Part shown: positions 7,773 to 17,243 of the stretch, piece after piece
Layout of the letters: the number at the start of each line of letters is the position of its first letter
How positions within the stretch are numbered: position 1 is the stretch's first letter
Assembly: GCF_047250365.1 (NCBI RefSeq)
Contig: NZ_JBLBVL010000017.1
Coordinates: 1-64,000 of the forward strand
Source of the DNA: Thaumasiovibrio sp047250365
GTDB taxonomy: Bacteria; Pseudomonadota; Gammaproteobacteria; Enterobacterales; Vibrionaceae
DNA length: 64,000 nt
Reading direction: 5' to 3'
Made by a program: the position numbers and the translations under genes
Notes under the pieces: generated by a model
What the model was told of the DNA's origin: nothing
Databases searched by the model: none
What the model saw: the letters and a program-made list of their open reading frames with translations, nothing else

Positions 7773-8291
7773 ATGCTGATGAAACGCCAATCATTTGAGT
7801 ACGAGGATTTAGTTGCGGCTGGAAAAGGAGATCTTTTTGGTCCGGGACGCCCTCAATTGCCAACGAACAACATGCTAATGTTGGATAGAATCGTGACCAT
7901 TACAGATGAAGGTGGCGACTTCGGTAAAGGCTTCATTCATGCAGAGTTAGATATTAAACCGGAACTATGGTTCTTCGATTGCCATTTTGAAGGTGACCCT
8001 GTCATGCCAGGCTGTCTGGGACTGGATGCAATGTGGCAACTTGTTGGTTTCTTCCTCGGTTGGAATGGTGGCACAGGTAAAGGCCGTGCATTGGGTGTTG
8101 GTGAAGTGAAGTTCACTGGACAAATCCTACCAACAGCGAAAAAAGTCACCTACGAAATTCAGATGAAGCGTGTAATAAACCGCAAACTGATTATGGGTGT
8201 TGCCGATGGTCGAGTGTTAGTTGATGGTAAAGAAATTTATGTTGCCAAAGATTTGAAAGTTGGATTGTTTGCCGATACTTCATCTTTCTAA
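7773..8291 (+). CDS. fabA: 3-hydroxydecanoyl-ACP dehydratase/isomerase FabA
   Basis: FabA dehydrates beta-hydroxyacyl-ACP and isomerises trans-2-decenoyl-ACP to cis-3-decenoyl-ACP, the branch point to unsaturated fatty acids. The 172-residue length equals E. coli FabA and aligns without gaps. The hot-dog fold carries the catalytic pair H71 (in DCHFEGDPVMPG) and D85 (in CLGLDAMWQ). The ATG at 7773 keeps the family's N-terminal length; an in-frame ATG two codons on (7779) is possible. A FabR-type palindrome precedes it and a strong terminator follows. Confidence 0.97.
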   Translation: MLMKRQSFEYEDLVAAGKGDLFGPGRPQLPTNNMLMLDRIVTITDEGGDFGKGFIHAELDIKPELWFFDCHFEGDPVMPGCLGLDAMWQLVGFFLGWNGGTGKGRALGVGEVKFTGQILPTAKKVTYEIQMKRVINRKLIMGVADGRVLVDGKEIYVAKDLKVGLFADTSSF

Positions 8292-8311
8292 TTGAACACT
8301 AATATTTTGAT

Positions 8312-8342
8312 AAAAGCCGCCTTTTTTATAGGGCGGCTTTTT
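8312..8342 (+). terminator. terminator of fabA
   Basis: A 10-base stem (AAAAGCCGCC with GGCGGCTTTT) with a 10-base T/A-rich loop ends in a T tract, 20 bases after the fabA stop codon. The A-run on the other side lets it work in both directions. Confidence 0.85.
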
Positions 8343-8414
8343 GTTGTGCTCACGATGTAATTGTTGATTGGTTCTTGCAAACAACACAAGTTATAGTGCG
8401 CTAGATGGGCAAGT

Positions 8415-8436
8415 AAAAAGCCCCTTGGGGGGCTTT
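8415..8436 (-). terminator. terminator of rmf
   Basis: The hairpin AAAGCCCC/GGGGCTTT (8417-8424 with 8429-8436) is followed on the minus strand by TTTTT. It lies 12 bases after the rmf stop codon. Confidence 0.8.
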
Positions 8437-8447
8437 CCTGAGGTTAA

Positions 8448-8621
8448 TTACTTATAGAGACCAGTTTGCAGATCGCTTCTGGCTTCCCGCCAACCACCGA
8501 GCCATTGTGTTCGGGCATCTAGTGTTTGATATGGACAACTTTCTTGAGAACGGCCGTTAATACCTGCTTGGTAACCGCTTTTTTGGGCGCGCTCTAAACG
8601 ATCCCGTTTTTGTCTCTTCAT
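8448..8621 (-). CDS. rmf: ribosome modulation factor RMF
   Basis: RMF binds the 30S subunit in stationary phase and drives formation of inactive 100S ribosome dimers. The 57-residue product is very close to E. coli RMF: MKRQKRDRLERA at the start, GYQAGINGRS, CPYQTL and WLGGWREAR follow in order. The ATG at 8621 is preceded by GAGGA about 7 bases upstream. It is a monocistronic gene with its own terminator, placed after fabA in the convergent orientation typical of vibrios and enterobacteria. Confidence 0.95.
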   Translation of the reverse strand: MKRQKRDRLERAQKSGYQAGINGRSQESCPYQTLDARTQWLGGWREARSDLQTGLYK

Positions 8622-8729
8622 AGATTGTTCCTCATCCTTACAATGCGTGGTGCATCACTACTGTTACGTAATGATGGAGTTTTTGTGACTCCAGTTATAA
8701 GAATTAGTGAAACAACGCTAGAGGTCAAC

Positions 8730-8776
8730 AATAATCTCGTCCTAACGGTCATTTTGTGAGCGTGGACGAGATTATT
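8730..8776. repeat. 13-base perfect inverted repeat between rmf and the DUF3466 gene
   Basis: AATAATCTCGTCC at 8730-8742 is exactly complementary to 8764-8776, with a 21-base loop. It lies 8 bases after the stop codon of the DUF3466 gene and about 110 bases before the rmf start. It probably ends or stabilises the upstream operon transcript, but there is no T tract on the minus strand. A role as a regulator site for rmf cannot be excluded. Confidence 0.6.
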
Positions 8777-8784
8777 AGCTGAGT

Positions 8785-10632
8785 TTACTTACGTCGGCGT
8801 AAACCAAGTAAGGCAAGCAACGATAGCGCACCCCACCCTAAGCTACCTCCGCTACGCGAGACAGACTCACTTTCTGTTGGGCGCTGTTGAATACTTCCCG
8901 CGGTTGACTTCGGCACTAACGTTACTGAAACCAATGACTCAGACGTACTACAAGTGGCGTTTTCGGCCAGTGAATCGTATCCACCTTCACACTTAAGTGC
9001 TGAGGCTACAATCACCCCTTGATCGTTGATGTCAGAGGCCTGAGCAATACGGTAGTGATTAGCATTACCATCGACCTCACCATCGTTTATAAGGTCATCT
9101 AGGAGCCAAACTGGCGTGTTTTCAAAGATCTCGTTATTACGTTGGTTATCTGTCGCATAACGATAGATATAACCGCGTTGTCGGCGTGGACGCCCGGATA
9201 TTTCGTTAACACTTTCAACGTCAACCCAGCCAACAATTTCATCGTAGTTATTAATCGCACTTGCAAAGTTATTAGAACCATTAAAGAACAGCGATGAATC
9301 AGACGTACCTAACAACTTTGCATCTGCAGAGTCGTTGGTCAGATCGTAAACAAAGCTCTTATTTGGGTATGTTCGGCGCTCTGGAAGCTCATTCTTCGCA
9401 TGGCCAATGACTAGACCATTATTATTCACACCAACGGCCATAGTGAAAAGACGAATAGCATCTCGACCAGAGAAGATATCAATCCCTGGTATAACCTTTG
9501 TTTCCCACTGTGCTGTATTCAATGCGTTACCATCAAAATCAGCCTTTGGTGCGAAAACCGCCGCTCTAGCGGCAACAGCAACACCATCTCTATCGTAGTA
9601 TTGTGTTGTGTACCCAACCCCATAAGGTAACGGTGTGCCAGAGTTATCGGCATCTACCATTGCAACGCCACGTGCAGACGCTTGTGCTGCACGATCAAGG
9701 CGGATACCACTACTGTTCCAGTTTGGCCAGCCATCAACCATTGGGAAACCAGCATACGACCCATCAGGGTTTTCAGTCCACACATAGGCTTGAGTGACAA
9801 AGCTAAGGTTGTTACACGCAAAGCTGTCTACACCTAGCGTGCAACTATCCTTGCCATCTTTATCACTGGCAAAGTTAGAACCAAACACCGTAACTGCACC
9901 AGAGCCCACATAATAAGACTGGCTACCATCTGAAGCACCATCAAAGGCACTGGTGTGGCCATGGGCTTGAATTTTATCGATACTCTCGCTACTTGGTGGG
10001 AGCATGACAGGATCAACACCCGGCTTAGTAATAAAACCACGCTTAGCAAATTGACGCGGATAATTACCTTCGTTATTTGCGATGAACGCAGCGCTGGTAA
10101 TACCAACAATTTCGCCGTCATTTACGATAGCGTTAACAACGCTATTGGTCGACTGGCCCTCGTCACCTGTGATGGCATCGAGTTCTAGCGCGGCTTCGTT
10201 ACCAAAAGCCGTTGCGTTCGACTCATAGCCGTTAAACCATGCATTCCGCTCAAGCGCCAAAGCATCCCACTGCTCTTCGCCCCACGTCGTACAGGTACTG
10301 TAGCCAAGAAACTCATTACAATAACTACGTAAGTCCCAATCTTCGTCAATATCGAATCGATAAAAACCCATATACGCGACTTCATCACGGTATGGCACAC
10401 CCATGCGCCCACGCAGTGACTCAGAAGCAGTGAGTGGAGATTGTTGACTACAGTCATTTTCAAAACAGTTGTTGTCAACGACATTGTCTATAGGACCAAC
10501 GGCACGACCATAAACCGATACATCACTTCCAATTCCAACTTCAACGACATCGTAAAGTGCCGCGTTTGCGTGTGTGGCTGCAGCGATTGAAAGTGCCAAT
10601 GCACTGAGCTGTAAAACATACTTATTTGACAT
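8785..10632 (-). CDS. DUF3466 family exported protein with GlyGly-CTERM tail
   Basis: A 615-residue envelope protein. The N-terminus is a Sec signal peptide (about 24 residues, ending ATHANA). The C-terminus is a GlyGly-CTERM sorting tail: SGGSLGWG, a hydrophobic stretch, then LRRRK. Such tails are processed by rhombosortase on proteins that leave through the type II secretion system. The body matches the DUF3466 family of vibrios and relatives, with repeated INN/DIND...VGW-type strands suggesting a beta-propeller-like fold; function unknown. Its ATG overlaps the uup stop codon (TAATG), so translation is probably coupled. Confidence 0.85.
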   Translation of the reverse strand: MSNKYVLQLSALALSIAAATHANAALYDVVEVGIGSDVSVYGRAVGPIDNVVDNNCFENDCSQQSPLTASESLRGRMGVPYRDEVAYMGFYRFDIDEDWDLRSYCNEFLGYSTCTTWGEEQWDALALERNAWFNGYESNATAFGNEAALELDAITGDEGQSTNSVVNAIVNDGEIVGITSAAFIANNEGNYPRQFAKRGFITKPGVDPVMLPPSSESIDKIQAHGHTSAFDGASDGSQSYYVGSGAVTVFGSNFASDKDGKDSCTLGVDSFACNNLSFVTQAYVWTENPDGSYAGFPMVDGWPNWNSSGIRLDRAAQASARGVAMVDADNSGTPLPYGVGYTTQYYDRDGVAVAARAAVFAPKADFDGNALNTAQWETKVIPGIDIFSGRDAIRLFTMAVGVNNNGLVIGHAKNELPERRTYPNKSFVYDLTNDSADAKLLGTSDSSLFFNGSNNFASAINNYDEIVGWVDVESVNEISGRPRRQRGYIYRYATDNQRNNEIFENTPVWLLDDLINDGEVDGNANHYRIAQASDINDQGVIVASALKCEGGYDSLAENATCSTSESLVSVTLVPKSTAGSIQQRPTESESVSRSGGSLGWGALSLLALLGLRRRK

Positions 10633-12563
10633 TATTGTCCCTTTTGCATTGCCTCTAACTCTTCCCAGCGTTCGAACGCTACTTCAAACTCTTGTTCAGC
10701 TTCCGTCAATCGTGACAGTGTCTCTTTAGTGTCACTGTCTGACTTCTGGAAAAAGGCAGGATCATTAATTGCTTCCTGCAAGAGTGCAATTTCATTTTCT
10801 AATTGTTCAATTTTTTCCGGCAAACCATCTAGTTCACGTTGTAACTTATAAGACAGCTTTTTAGAATTCAGTTGGGTCTTTTCTGCCTGCTTGGTCGCTT
10901 TTTTCTCGTCAGCTAAGCGTTGTTTCTCTCTGCGCTCGGCTTCCTGCTTCGCGATCATGGCAGCGGAGTTAGCACGCTGCTCTTGAGCATCATGGTAACC
11001 ACCTACATACTCATCAATTCGACCCTGACCTTCAAATATCCATGAACTTGTCACAGTATTATCAACAAATTCACGATCGTGGCTGACCAGTAATAATGTA
11101 CCCTCATAGTTGGCAAGCAATTCTTCTAAAAGTTCCAACGTTTCGATATCTAAGTCGTTTGTTGGTTCATCCAAGACCAATAAGTTACATGGTTTTAGGA
11201 ACAATTTGGCCAATAATAAGCGGTTTTTTTCCCCGCCTGAGAGTGCTTTTACAGGTGTTCGTGCGCGTTTAGGGTGGAAAAGGAAATCTTGCAAATAACC
11301 CAAAGCATGGCGCGTACGGCCGCCAACGGTGACCTCTTGCTTACCATCCGCAAGGTTATCCATGACTGTTTTTTCAGGATCCAATTTTTCACGATACTGA
11401 TCGAAGTAAGCCACTTCTAGCTTCGTTCCGCAGTGCAATTTCCCTTCGGTGGGTTGTAGTTGGTCTAGCATGAGTTTCAACAGTGTACTCTTACCACAAC
11501 CGTTTGGACCGATCAGAGCAATTTTGTCACCGCGCATAATCGTAAAGCTAAAATCATTTACGATCGGCGTATCGCCATAACTGTACTTTAGGTGCTCTGC
11601 CTCAAAGACAATTTTACCCGAGCGAGTGGATGTATCGAGATTAATATTGGCTTTGCCCATCACTTCCCGGCGTTCACTGCGCTCCCGACGTAATTGTTTA
11701 AGTGCACGTACACGTCCTTCATTACGCGTTCGACGTGCTTTGATGCCCTGACGGATCCACGTCTCTTCTTGTGCTAGCTTTTTATCAAACTCCGCATTTT
11801 GCTCTGCTTCAACGCGTAACAACTCTTCTTTGCCGTCGAGATACTTATGATAATCACCAGGCCACGACGTCAATTGTCCACGGTCTAGATCAACGATGCG
11901 GGTCGCCATCGACTGAATAAATGCCCTATCGTGAGAGATAAACACAATGGCGCCTCTAAACTCTTTTAGATAGCCTTCTAACCACTCGATAGTGGTGACA
12001 TCTAAGTGGTTCGTCGGTTCGTCTAGAAGCAGCACGTCCGGTTCACAAGCCAATGCACGTGCTAATGCTGCTTTACGCTGCCATCCCCCAGATAAGCTAT
12101 TTAGTGGCGCTACACCATCAAGGTTAAGATCTTCCAATACTGAACTGATCTTAGTGTCGATACGCCATGCGTCAGCTAGGTCAATTTGCTCTTGTAAACG
12201 GGCTAGTTTGTTAAAATTTGATTCAGTGGCTTCTGTCGCAACCAGATCCAACATCGCATGATATTGAGTGAGTATGTCGCCCACATCAGCCACGCCCTGC
12301 GAGACATACTCAAAAACAGTCCCTTGAGTTCCTCGCGGCGGATCTTGCTCTAAGCGCGAGACTTTAAGATCCTGCATCAATTGTATCGAACCATCATCAA
12401 GCTGAATCTGACCATCAAGAACCTTCATCATGGTCGATTTGCCTGCCCCGTTTCGCCCGACTAAACAGACGCGCTCACCAGGTTGCAGAACAAATTCCGC
12501 CTTATCCAGCAAAGGATGATCGCCAAACGCCAACTGTGCGTTACTTATTGTTACTAATGCCAT
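10632..12563 (-). CDS. uup: ABC-F family ATPase Uup
   Basis: A 643-residue soluble ABC-F protein with two ATPase domains and no membrane segments. Domain 1 has Walker A GRNGAGKST, signature LSGGW and Walker B VLLLDEPTNHLD; domain 2 has GPNGCGKST, LSGGEKNR and LLVLDEPTNDLD. A charged coiled-coil DNA-binding-type tail follows (about residues 530-640), as in E. coli Uup. Uup acts at the ribosome and affects precise transposon excision. It overlaps the upstream glutaredoxin-like gene by 23 bases and the downstream DUF3466 gene by 1 base. Confidence 0.95.
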   Translation of the reverse strand: MALVTISNAQLAFGDHPLLDKAEFVLQPGERVCLVGRNGAGKSTMMKVLDGQIQLDDGSIQLMQDLKVSRLEQDPPRGTQGTVFEYVSQGVADVGDILTQYHAMLDLVATEATESNFNKLARLQEQIDLADAWRIDTKISSVLEDLNLDGVAPLNSLSGGWQRKAALARALACEPDVLLLDEPTNHLDVTTIEWLEGYLKEFRGAIVFISHDRAFIQSMATRIVDLDRGQLTSWPGDYHKYLDGKEELLRVEAEQNAEFDKKLAQEETWIRQGIKARRTRNEGRVRALKQLRRERSERREVMGKANINLDTSTRSGKIVFEAEHLKYSYGDTPIVNDFSFTIMRGDKIALIGPNGCGKSTLLKLMLDQLQPTEGKLHCGTKLEVAYFDQYREKLDPEKTVMDNLADGKQEVTVGGRTRHALGYLQDFLFHPKRARTPVKALSGGEKNRLLLAKLFLKPCNLLVLDEPTNDLDIETLELLEELLANYEGTLLLVSHDREFVDNTVTSSWIFEGQGRIDEYVGGYHDAQEQRANSAAMIAKQEAERREKQRLADEKKATKQAEKTQLNSKKLSYKLQRELDGLPEKIEQLENEIALLQEAINDPAFFQKSDSDTKETLSRLTEAEQEFEVAFERWEELEAMQKGQ

Positions 12564-12792
12564 GTAATTTTAACCAATCTGCAAGTACCACTGAATCGAA
12601 AGGCCAGTTCAGTGATACATCTTGAGTATGCTTTAATTGTATAACAGGGATTGTGACCCCGTAACGAGAAAACAGTTCATCATCAAAAGCGATATCGACG
12701 ATCTCTGTCTGAGAAGAAACCTCAGCTTGAACAAGGAGGCTATAAGCCTCCTCACAAAGGTGACAGCCTTCCGTGCTGTAGAGTATTAGCAT
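12541..12792 (-). CDS. glutaredoxin-family thiol protein
   Basis: An 83-residue protein with a thioredoxin-like fold: LYSTEGCHLCEEA near the start carries the CxxC redox pair, and the cis-proline VTIPVIQL segment follows at mid-length. It belongs to the glutaredoxin-like group found between rlmKL and uup in vibrios. I prefer ATG 12792, which has AGGAAG upstream, to ATG 12810, which has none and would add six residues. It follows rlmKL closely and overlaps the start of uup, so the three are one operon. Substrate unknown. Confidence 0.8.
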   Translation of the reverse strand: MLILYSTEGCHLCEEAYSLLVQAEVSSQTEIVDIAFDDELFSRYGVTIPVIQLKHTQDVSLNWPFDSVVLADWLKLHGISNNK

Positions 12793-12810
12793 TGCTTCCT
12801 GCGCCACCAT

Positions 12811-14943
12811 TTATATGTGTTTTACGATCCAACAATTATGAATCTGCTTATTACGCGCAAAGTCTTGCGGCAACGTTTGAGAAGAAATATTCTCAGCCTG
12901 TAAACCTAACGCAGATAAACGTTCAAAGTCCATCTTAAAACCGCGTTTATTGTTTGAGAAAACAATTGTTCCGTCTTTACGTAATAGACGTTTCAGGTTT
13001 TCCATCAACATGATGTGATCTCGTTGAATGTCAAACGATTGCTGCATACGCTTCGAATTTGAAAACGTTGGTGGGTCAATAAAAATAAGATCATATTCGC
13101 CATCAACCTGCTGCAACCACTGCAAACAATCAGCTTGAATGTACTGATGCTGCGAACCAACTTGACCATTCAATGCCATGTTTTGCTGAGCCCAGCGCAA
13201 ATACGTGTTGGACATATCAACGGTGGTGGTACTTTTTGCGCCGCCAACGGCTGCGTGCACCGTTGCTGAGCCGGTATAAGCGAATAGGTTTAAGAAGTCT
13301 TTGTCTTTCGACATCGTACCCAGTTTACGGCGGGTAATGCGGTGATCTAAAAATAGCCCTGTATCAAGGTAATCATATAAGTTAACTTCAAGCTCAACAT
13401 TATACTCTTTCACTGTCATGGTTTTTTGCGCTTGGGACAGTTTCTCATACTGCTTCGTCCCCTTTTGACGCTGACGAACTTTGAGTATGACATTGTTGGG
13501 ATCAACACCTGTCACCTCGATCGTTGCGCGCATAATATCCATCAGACGTAAACGGGCTTTTTCTTCTGGTACCGATTTAGGTGCTGCATATTCTTGAATA
13601 ACGATATAGCCGTTATACCAATCAATGGCCGCATTGTACTCCGGTAGATCAGCATCATATAGGCGATAACACTCTATACCTTCACGCTTTGCCCACTTGG
13701 TAATTTTTGCTTGGTTTTTCTTTAAACGGTTAGCAAAATCAGGAGCAATCTCGGCATTTTTCACCTCTGCTACACCACTTTCAGTGTCGCGTTTTACTGC
13801 GCCACCGGTAATGAGGTAGCTTTTCAATACTGCATCTAGCGCACCATTGGGCAGTCTATATTGCTTATCTGCACGCATGCGAAGACAGCTTAATAGTTCA
13901 TTCGATGATGAATAGATCGCTGCAGTACAACCAGAGAAAGCGATTTTTAGGCGGTTACCTAGATCGGTATAAAGCTGAATCAACGCAGGCGTGGTCCCCA
14001 GACGTTCACCGTAAGGCGGGTTTGATAATACAACACCACCAGTAAAGCCTTCAGGCGCCGTCAGTAATGAAGCATCTTCTACTTTAAAATCGATTAAGTT
14101 CTCAACACCGGCACGTTTCGCGTTCTCACGAGCGATGGACAAAACACGTTGATCCACATCGCGACCATAAAATGACGTTGTCACTTTATTTGGGCCACGA
14201 CGAGACTTCACTTTGGCTTCAGCTAGTACCGTTTGCCAAATCGTCTCATCATGCGATTTCATCGCTTCGAAGCCCCAACGGGTACGTTTTAGGCCAGGCG
14301 CAATATCGGCTGCCTTCATTGCAGCTTCGATTAACAATGTGCCAGAACCACACATAGGATCTAATAATGGTTTATCCGATGTCCAGCCACTCTTAACCAC
14401 TAAGGCTGCAGCGTGAGTTTCACGTAAGGGTGCCTTACCCGCTTCAGTACGATAGCCGCGCTGGTGCAGGCCACTACCTGCCATATCTAAACCTAAGATT
14501 CCCTTATCGCGTGACAAACGCATATGAATTCTTAAATCTGGTCGCTCACGATCAATATCTGGTCGAGGCAAGCCCGCTTTGGTAAAACGGTCAACGATGG
14601 CATCTTTAATTTTTAACGCACCATACTGGCTATTTCGAATCTCTCGGTTCGTGCCATTGAAGTCAACCACAATACGTGTTGATGCACTAAATTGGCTTGG
14701 CCAATCTATTGCTGACGCGCCAAGATAAAGTTCAAGATCGTCCCGGACACTAAATTCACTCAAAACATGAATAATACGTGACGACAGGCGAGACCAAAGA
14801 CAACAACGATAGGCTGTTTCTAAGTCAGCTTTAAATCGGACACCTGCACCGACGACATCCACTGATGTCGCGCCAAGCTGGGTAAGCTCGTCTGCAAGTA
14901 AATTTTCAATACCACGAGATGTGATGGCTAGATACTGATTCAT
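12811..14943 (-). CDS. rlmL: bifunctional 23S rRNA methyltransferase RlmKL
   Basis: The fusion methylates 23S rRNA at m2G2445 (RlmL part) and m7G2069 (RlmK part). The 710 residues carry a THUMP domain (about 45-155), the RlmL Rossmann domain with DPMCGSGTLLIEAA and the catalytic LSNPPYGERLG motif, then the RlmK part with DHRITRR, the SAM motif FLNLFAYTGSATVHAA and IFIDPPTFSNS. The length is like E. coli RlmL (about 700). It is the first gene of the rlmKL-glutaredoxin-uup-DUF3466 operon. Confidence 0.95.
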   Translation of the reverse strand: MNQYLAITSRGIENLLADELTQLGATSVDVVGAGVRFKADLETAYRCCLWSRLSSRIIHVLSEFSVRDDLELYLGASAIDWPSQFSASTRIVVDFNGTNREIRNSQYGALKIKDAIVDRFTKAGLPRPDIDRERPDLRIHMRLSRDKGILGLDMAGSGLHQRGYRTEAGKAPLRETHAAALVVKSGWTSDKPLLDPMCGSGTLLIEAAMKAADIAPGLKRTRWGFEAMKSHDETIWQTVLAEAKVKSRRGPNKVTTSFYGRDVDQRVLSIARENAKRAGVENLIDFKVEDASLLTAPEGFTGGVVLSNPPYGERLGTTPALIQLYTDLGNRLKIAFSGCTAAIYSSSNELLSCLRMRADKQYRLPNGALDAVLKSYLITGGAVKRDTESGVAEVKNAEIAPDFANRLKKNQAKITKWAKREGIECYRLYDADLPEYNAAIDWYNGYIVIQEYAAPKSVPEEKARLRLMDIMRATIEVTGVDPNNVILKVRQRQKGTKQYEKLSQAQKTMTVKEYNVELEVNLYDYLDTGLFLDHRITRRKLGTMSKDKDFLNLFAYTGSATVHAAVGGAKSTTTVDMSNTYLRWAQQNMALNGQVGSQHQYIQADCLQWLQQVDGEYDLIFIDPPTFSNSKRMQQSFDIQRDHIMLMENLKRLLRKDGTIVFSNNKRGFKMDFERLSALGLQAENISSQTLPQDFARNKQIHNCWIVKHI

Positions 14944-15467
14944 GATGTTATTCGTTTAACAATGTTGAGCTGGATTATAACTGAATAGTGACGGATTAGC
15001 TTATTGAATCCAGGCCTTTTCTACCACTGCCGCCATTAAATGGGCAATAAATCGCCGTGATGACACGCATTTACCCCCAACAGACCTCAACAGATAGTGC
15101 GCATATGGAAACAATGTGGCCCAATCACCAATTCCCCTACTTTCCGCAGGTAAACACTCACTTTCACTACACCCTCGATAAAACTTACCGAATCAAATTA
15201 ATTCCAAGAAGGAACTAATCTCCATGGGCACCTCACGCCTTGTAATAAAATTACAACCTCGGCATAAATAGGGAAAAACAACCGCTAAATTGAACCTTTA
15301 CTTCATTGATTTGGCTGATTTTCATACGGTATACGCACAAAAGTCTTAAGAAGAAAAATCATTGTTGATGTAAATTTGTGAGTTATATCACGAAGTAAAT
15401 TTAAGAAAGAGAGAGGCGTTGTTCGCTTTTTAAGCAAAACAGGTTGTGTTAACGCAGGTAGGCACGC
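14944..15467. other. long intergenic region between rlmKL and zapC
   Basis: About 520 bases with no firm gene. It contains the rlmKL promoter region at its left end. A plus-strand open frame of 52 codons (15060-15218) gives a peptide with reasonable composition, but it has no ribosome-binding site and no family I know. The remainder is A+T-rich, with no other repeat or hairpin that I can interpret. Confidence 0.5.
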
Positions 15468-15501
15468 AAAAAAAAGACTTTAAGCCTTACACTTAAAGTC
15501 T
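15468..15501 (-). terminator. terminator of zapC
   Basis: A perfect 10-base stem (15475-15484 with 15492-15501) and 7-base loop are followed on the minus strand by eight T residues, 26 bases after the zapC stop codon. Confidence 0.85.
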
Positions 15502-15527
15502 GAAACTAGCAGATAAACATCGATTGA

Positions 15528-16070
15528 TTAGCCAACTTTAGCAAATTGATGTTTTAACTCATCAAAGTAAGCAATATGCATGCGATCATTCATCACCTTA
15601 ATACAATCACAAAAGCTAAGTGACTTATTGTCGGACATTGCCAATGACTCTAGCGAGGCTAGCATACACAGGCTCGCAGAACCGCTGTTTTCAATAACGA
15701 CAAAATGCGCTTGTCCATATGCGGTCTCTAAGACAATAACATCCGCTAATTCGGGCACAGACGGCTCTCCTGCCGTTGAAAAGAACCAACTCTTAGGTAG
15801 CATAGGCTTATGATAACGATGTGCCGCTATCGCATTAAGGACAAGCTCTGCACGCCTTGGAGCCGATAAAGGCAGATGGGCAATACTATCGTTAAATGTT
15901 TGAAATAAAGTGGCGTCTTCAACCGAAAACGGAATTTGACGTGTCGCATCGGGAATGAGATTTTTCGCTGGAATAGCAGTTCTAAACATCATATCACCGC
16001 CTAAATCCAGCATCAGCTGTTGGTCTTCAGCGTTATAAAACCAGGTCCATGTATTGTTCGGTTTTAGCAT
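15528..16070 (-). CDS. zapC: cell division protein ZapC
   Basis: ZapC binds FtsZ and promotes bundling of the Z ring. The 180-residue protein matches the family from its start (MLKPNNTWTWFYN) through the MLDLGGDMMF strand and the PLSAPRRAELVLNAIAAHRY helix, and has the usual length. It lies immediately downstream of pyrD on the same strand, the arrangement conserved from E. coli to vibrios, and ends in its own strong terminator. Confidence 0.93.
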   Translation of the reverse strand: MLKPNNTWTWFYNAEDQQLMLDLGGDMMFRTAIPAKNLIPDATRQIPFSVEDATLFQTFNDSIAHLPLSAPRRAELVLNAIAAHRYHKPMLPKSWFFSTAGEPSVPELADVIVLETAYGQAHFVVIENSGSASLCMLASLESLAMSDNKSLSFCDCIKVMNDRMHIAYFDELKHQFAKVG

Positions 16071-16195
16071 ATATTTGCCTTACCTATCCCTGAGTAATGA
16101 TATGAAGTAGAAAGTTTAAATAGATAAGGTAAATTTTAATAAGCACAAGCGGGGAAATCACTTTCCCCTTTTTCTCGATTTTAATCAAATATTGA

Positions 16196-17206
16196 TTAAA
16201 TATTATTCACAATATCTTTAACCAGCTTAGGACCATGGTAGATAAAGCCAGTATAAACTTGTACCAACTTGGCTCCCGCTTGAATTTTCTCGCGCGCCGC
16301 AACAGCAGAATCAATGCCACCTACCCCAATGATTGGAATTTCTCCATTAAGGGCTTCTGCAAGCTTACGAATGACTTCGGTACTCTTGTTTTGAACAGGA
16401 CGTCCACTTAAACCACCGGCCTCATCACAATGCTTCATGCCTTTTACTAAGCGGCGATCCAATGTGGTGTTTGTACCAATCACCCCATCCATCTTATGGC
16501 GTAGACACGCTTGTGCCACTTGGACAATTTCGTCGTCTTCGAGATCGGGGGCAATTTTTAACGCGACTGGAACATATTTATCATGCTTTTCAGCTAATTC
16601 TGTCTGCTTCTCTTTTAATGCCGATAGCAGTTCGTCTAATGCATCACCATACTGCAGAGAGCGTAAATCTGGTGTGTTTGGAGATGAGATATTAACGGCG
16701 ATATAGCCAGCATGCTCATACACTTTCTCCATACAGATTAGGTAATCATCTTTACCCTTCTCTATCGGCGTATCTTTATTTTTGCCGATATTGATGCCGA
16801 TAATACCATCGTATTTTGCTTTTTTTACATTTTCGACAAGATTATCAACACCATGGTTATTAAAGCCCATTCGGTTAATAATTCCTTCCGCTTCTAATAC
16901 GCGAAATAGTCGTGGTTTGTCATTCCCTGGCTGTGGTCTTGGTGTTACTGTTCCAACTTCAATGAAACCAAAGCCCATTGCACCAAACGCATCAATACAA
17001 TCGCCATCTTTATCTAAGCCTGCCGCTAAACCTACAGGGTTCTTAAAAATAAGCCCCATGGCTTCGACAGGCTTATAAGGAACATTTTGTCGATAAAAGA
17101 GATCAAGAGGTGTGCCGGTGAAACGTGAAAAGTTTTTCATGGTTAGATCGTGAGCATGCTCAGGATCCAACTTAAAGATTGCCGCTCTGGCGAGGGGGTA
17201 TAACAT
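16196..17206 (-). CDS. pyrD: dihydroorotate dehydrogenase (quinone), PyrD
   Basis: The class 2 membrane-associated enzyme oxidises dihydroorotate to orotate with quinone, the fourth step of pyrimidine synthesis. The 336 residues equal E. coli PyrD in length. The N-terminal amphipathic helix for quinone access (residues 1-30) is present; the catalytic base is S175 in VNISSPNTPDLR; FMN-binding glycine loops are IGVGGI and LVQVYTGFIY. The start has a clear GGAGG 5 bases upstream. A terminator hairpin ends just 12 bases before this start, so pyrD depends on readthrough or a very close promoter. Confidence 0.97.
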   Translation of the reverse strand: MLYPLARAAIFKLDPEHAHDLTMKNFSRFTGTPLDLFYRQNVPYKPVEAMGLIFKNPVGLAAGLDKDGDCIDAFGAMGFGFIEVGTVTPRPQPGNDKPRLFRVLEAEGIINRMGFNNHGVDNLVENVKKAKYDGIIGINIGKNKDTPIEKGKDDYLICMEKVYEHAGYIAVNISSPNTPDLRSLQYGDALDELLSALKEKQTELAEKHDKYVPVALKIAPDLEDDEIVQVAQACLRHKMDGVIGTNTTLDRRLVKGMKHCDEAGGLSGRPVQNKSTEVIRKLAEALNGEIPIIGVGGIDSAVAAREKIQAGAKLVQVYTGFIYHGPKLVKDIVNNI

Positions 17207-17218
17207 TGCACCTCCAAT

Positions 17219-17243
17219 AAAAAAAGCCCCGTATAAACGGGGC
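17219..17243 (-). terminator. terminator after the glutamate dehydrogenase gene, close to pyrD
   Basis: The stem GCCCCGT/ACGGGGC (17226-17232 with 17237-17243) is followed by seven T residues on the minus strand. It lies between the gdh stop codon and the pyrD ribosome-binding site. Confidence 0.85.

Noticed and set aside
9834..10484. Alternate-frame open frames inside the DUF3466 gene (both strands)
   Set aside because: They overlap a well-supported gene fully and have no start signals or domains.
14172..14184. ATGACGTTGTCAC as a second matS site
   Set aside because: It has one mismatch at the first base of the consensus; mentioned only as a near match.
15060..15218. 52-codon plus-strand frame between rlmKL and zapC
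   Set aside because: The peptide looks plausible, but there is no ribosome-binding site, no family match that I know and no supporting context.
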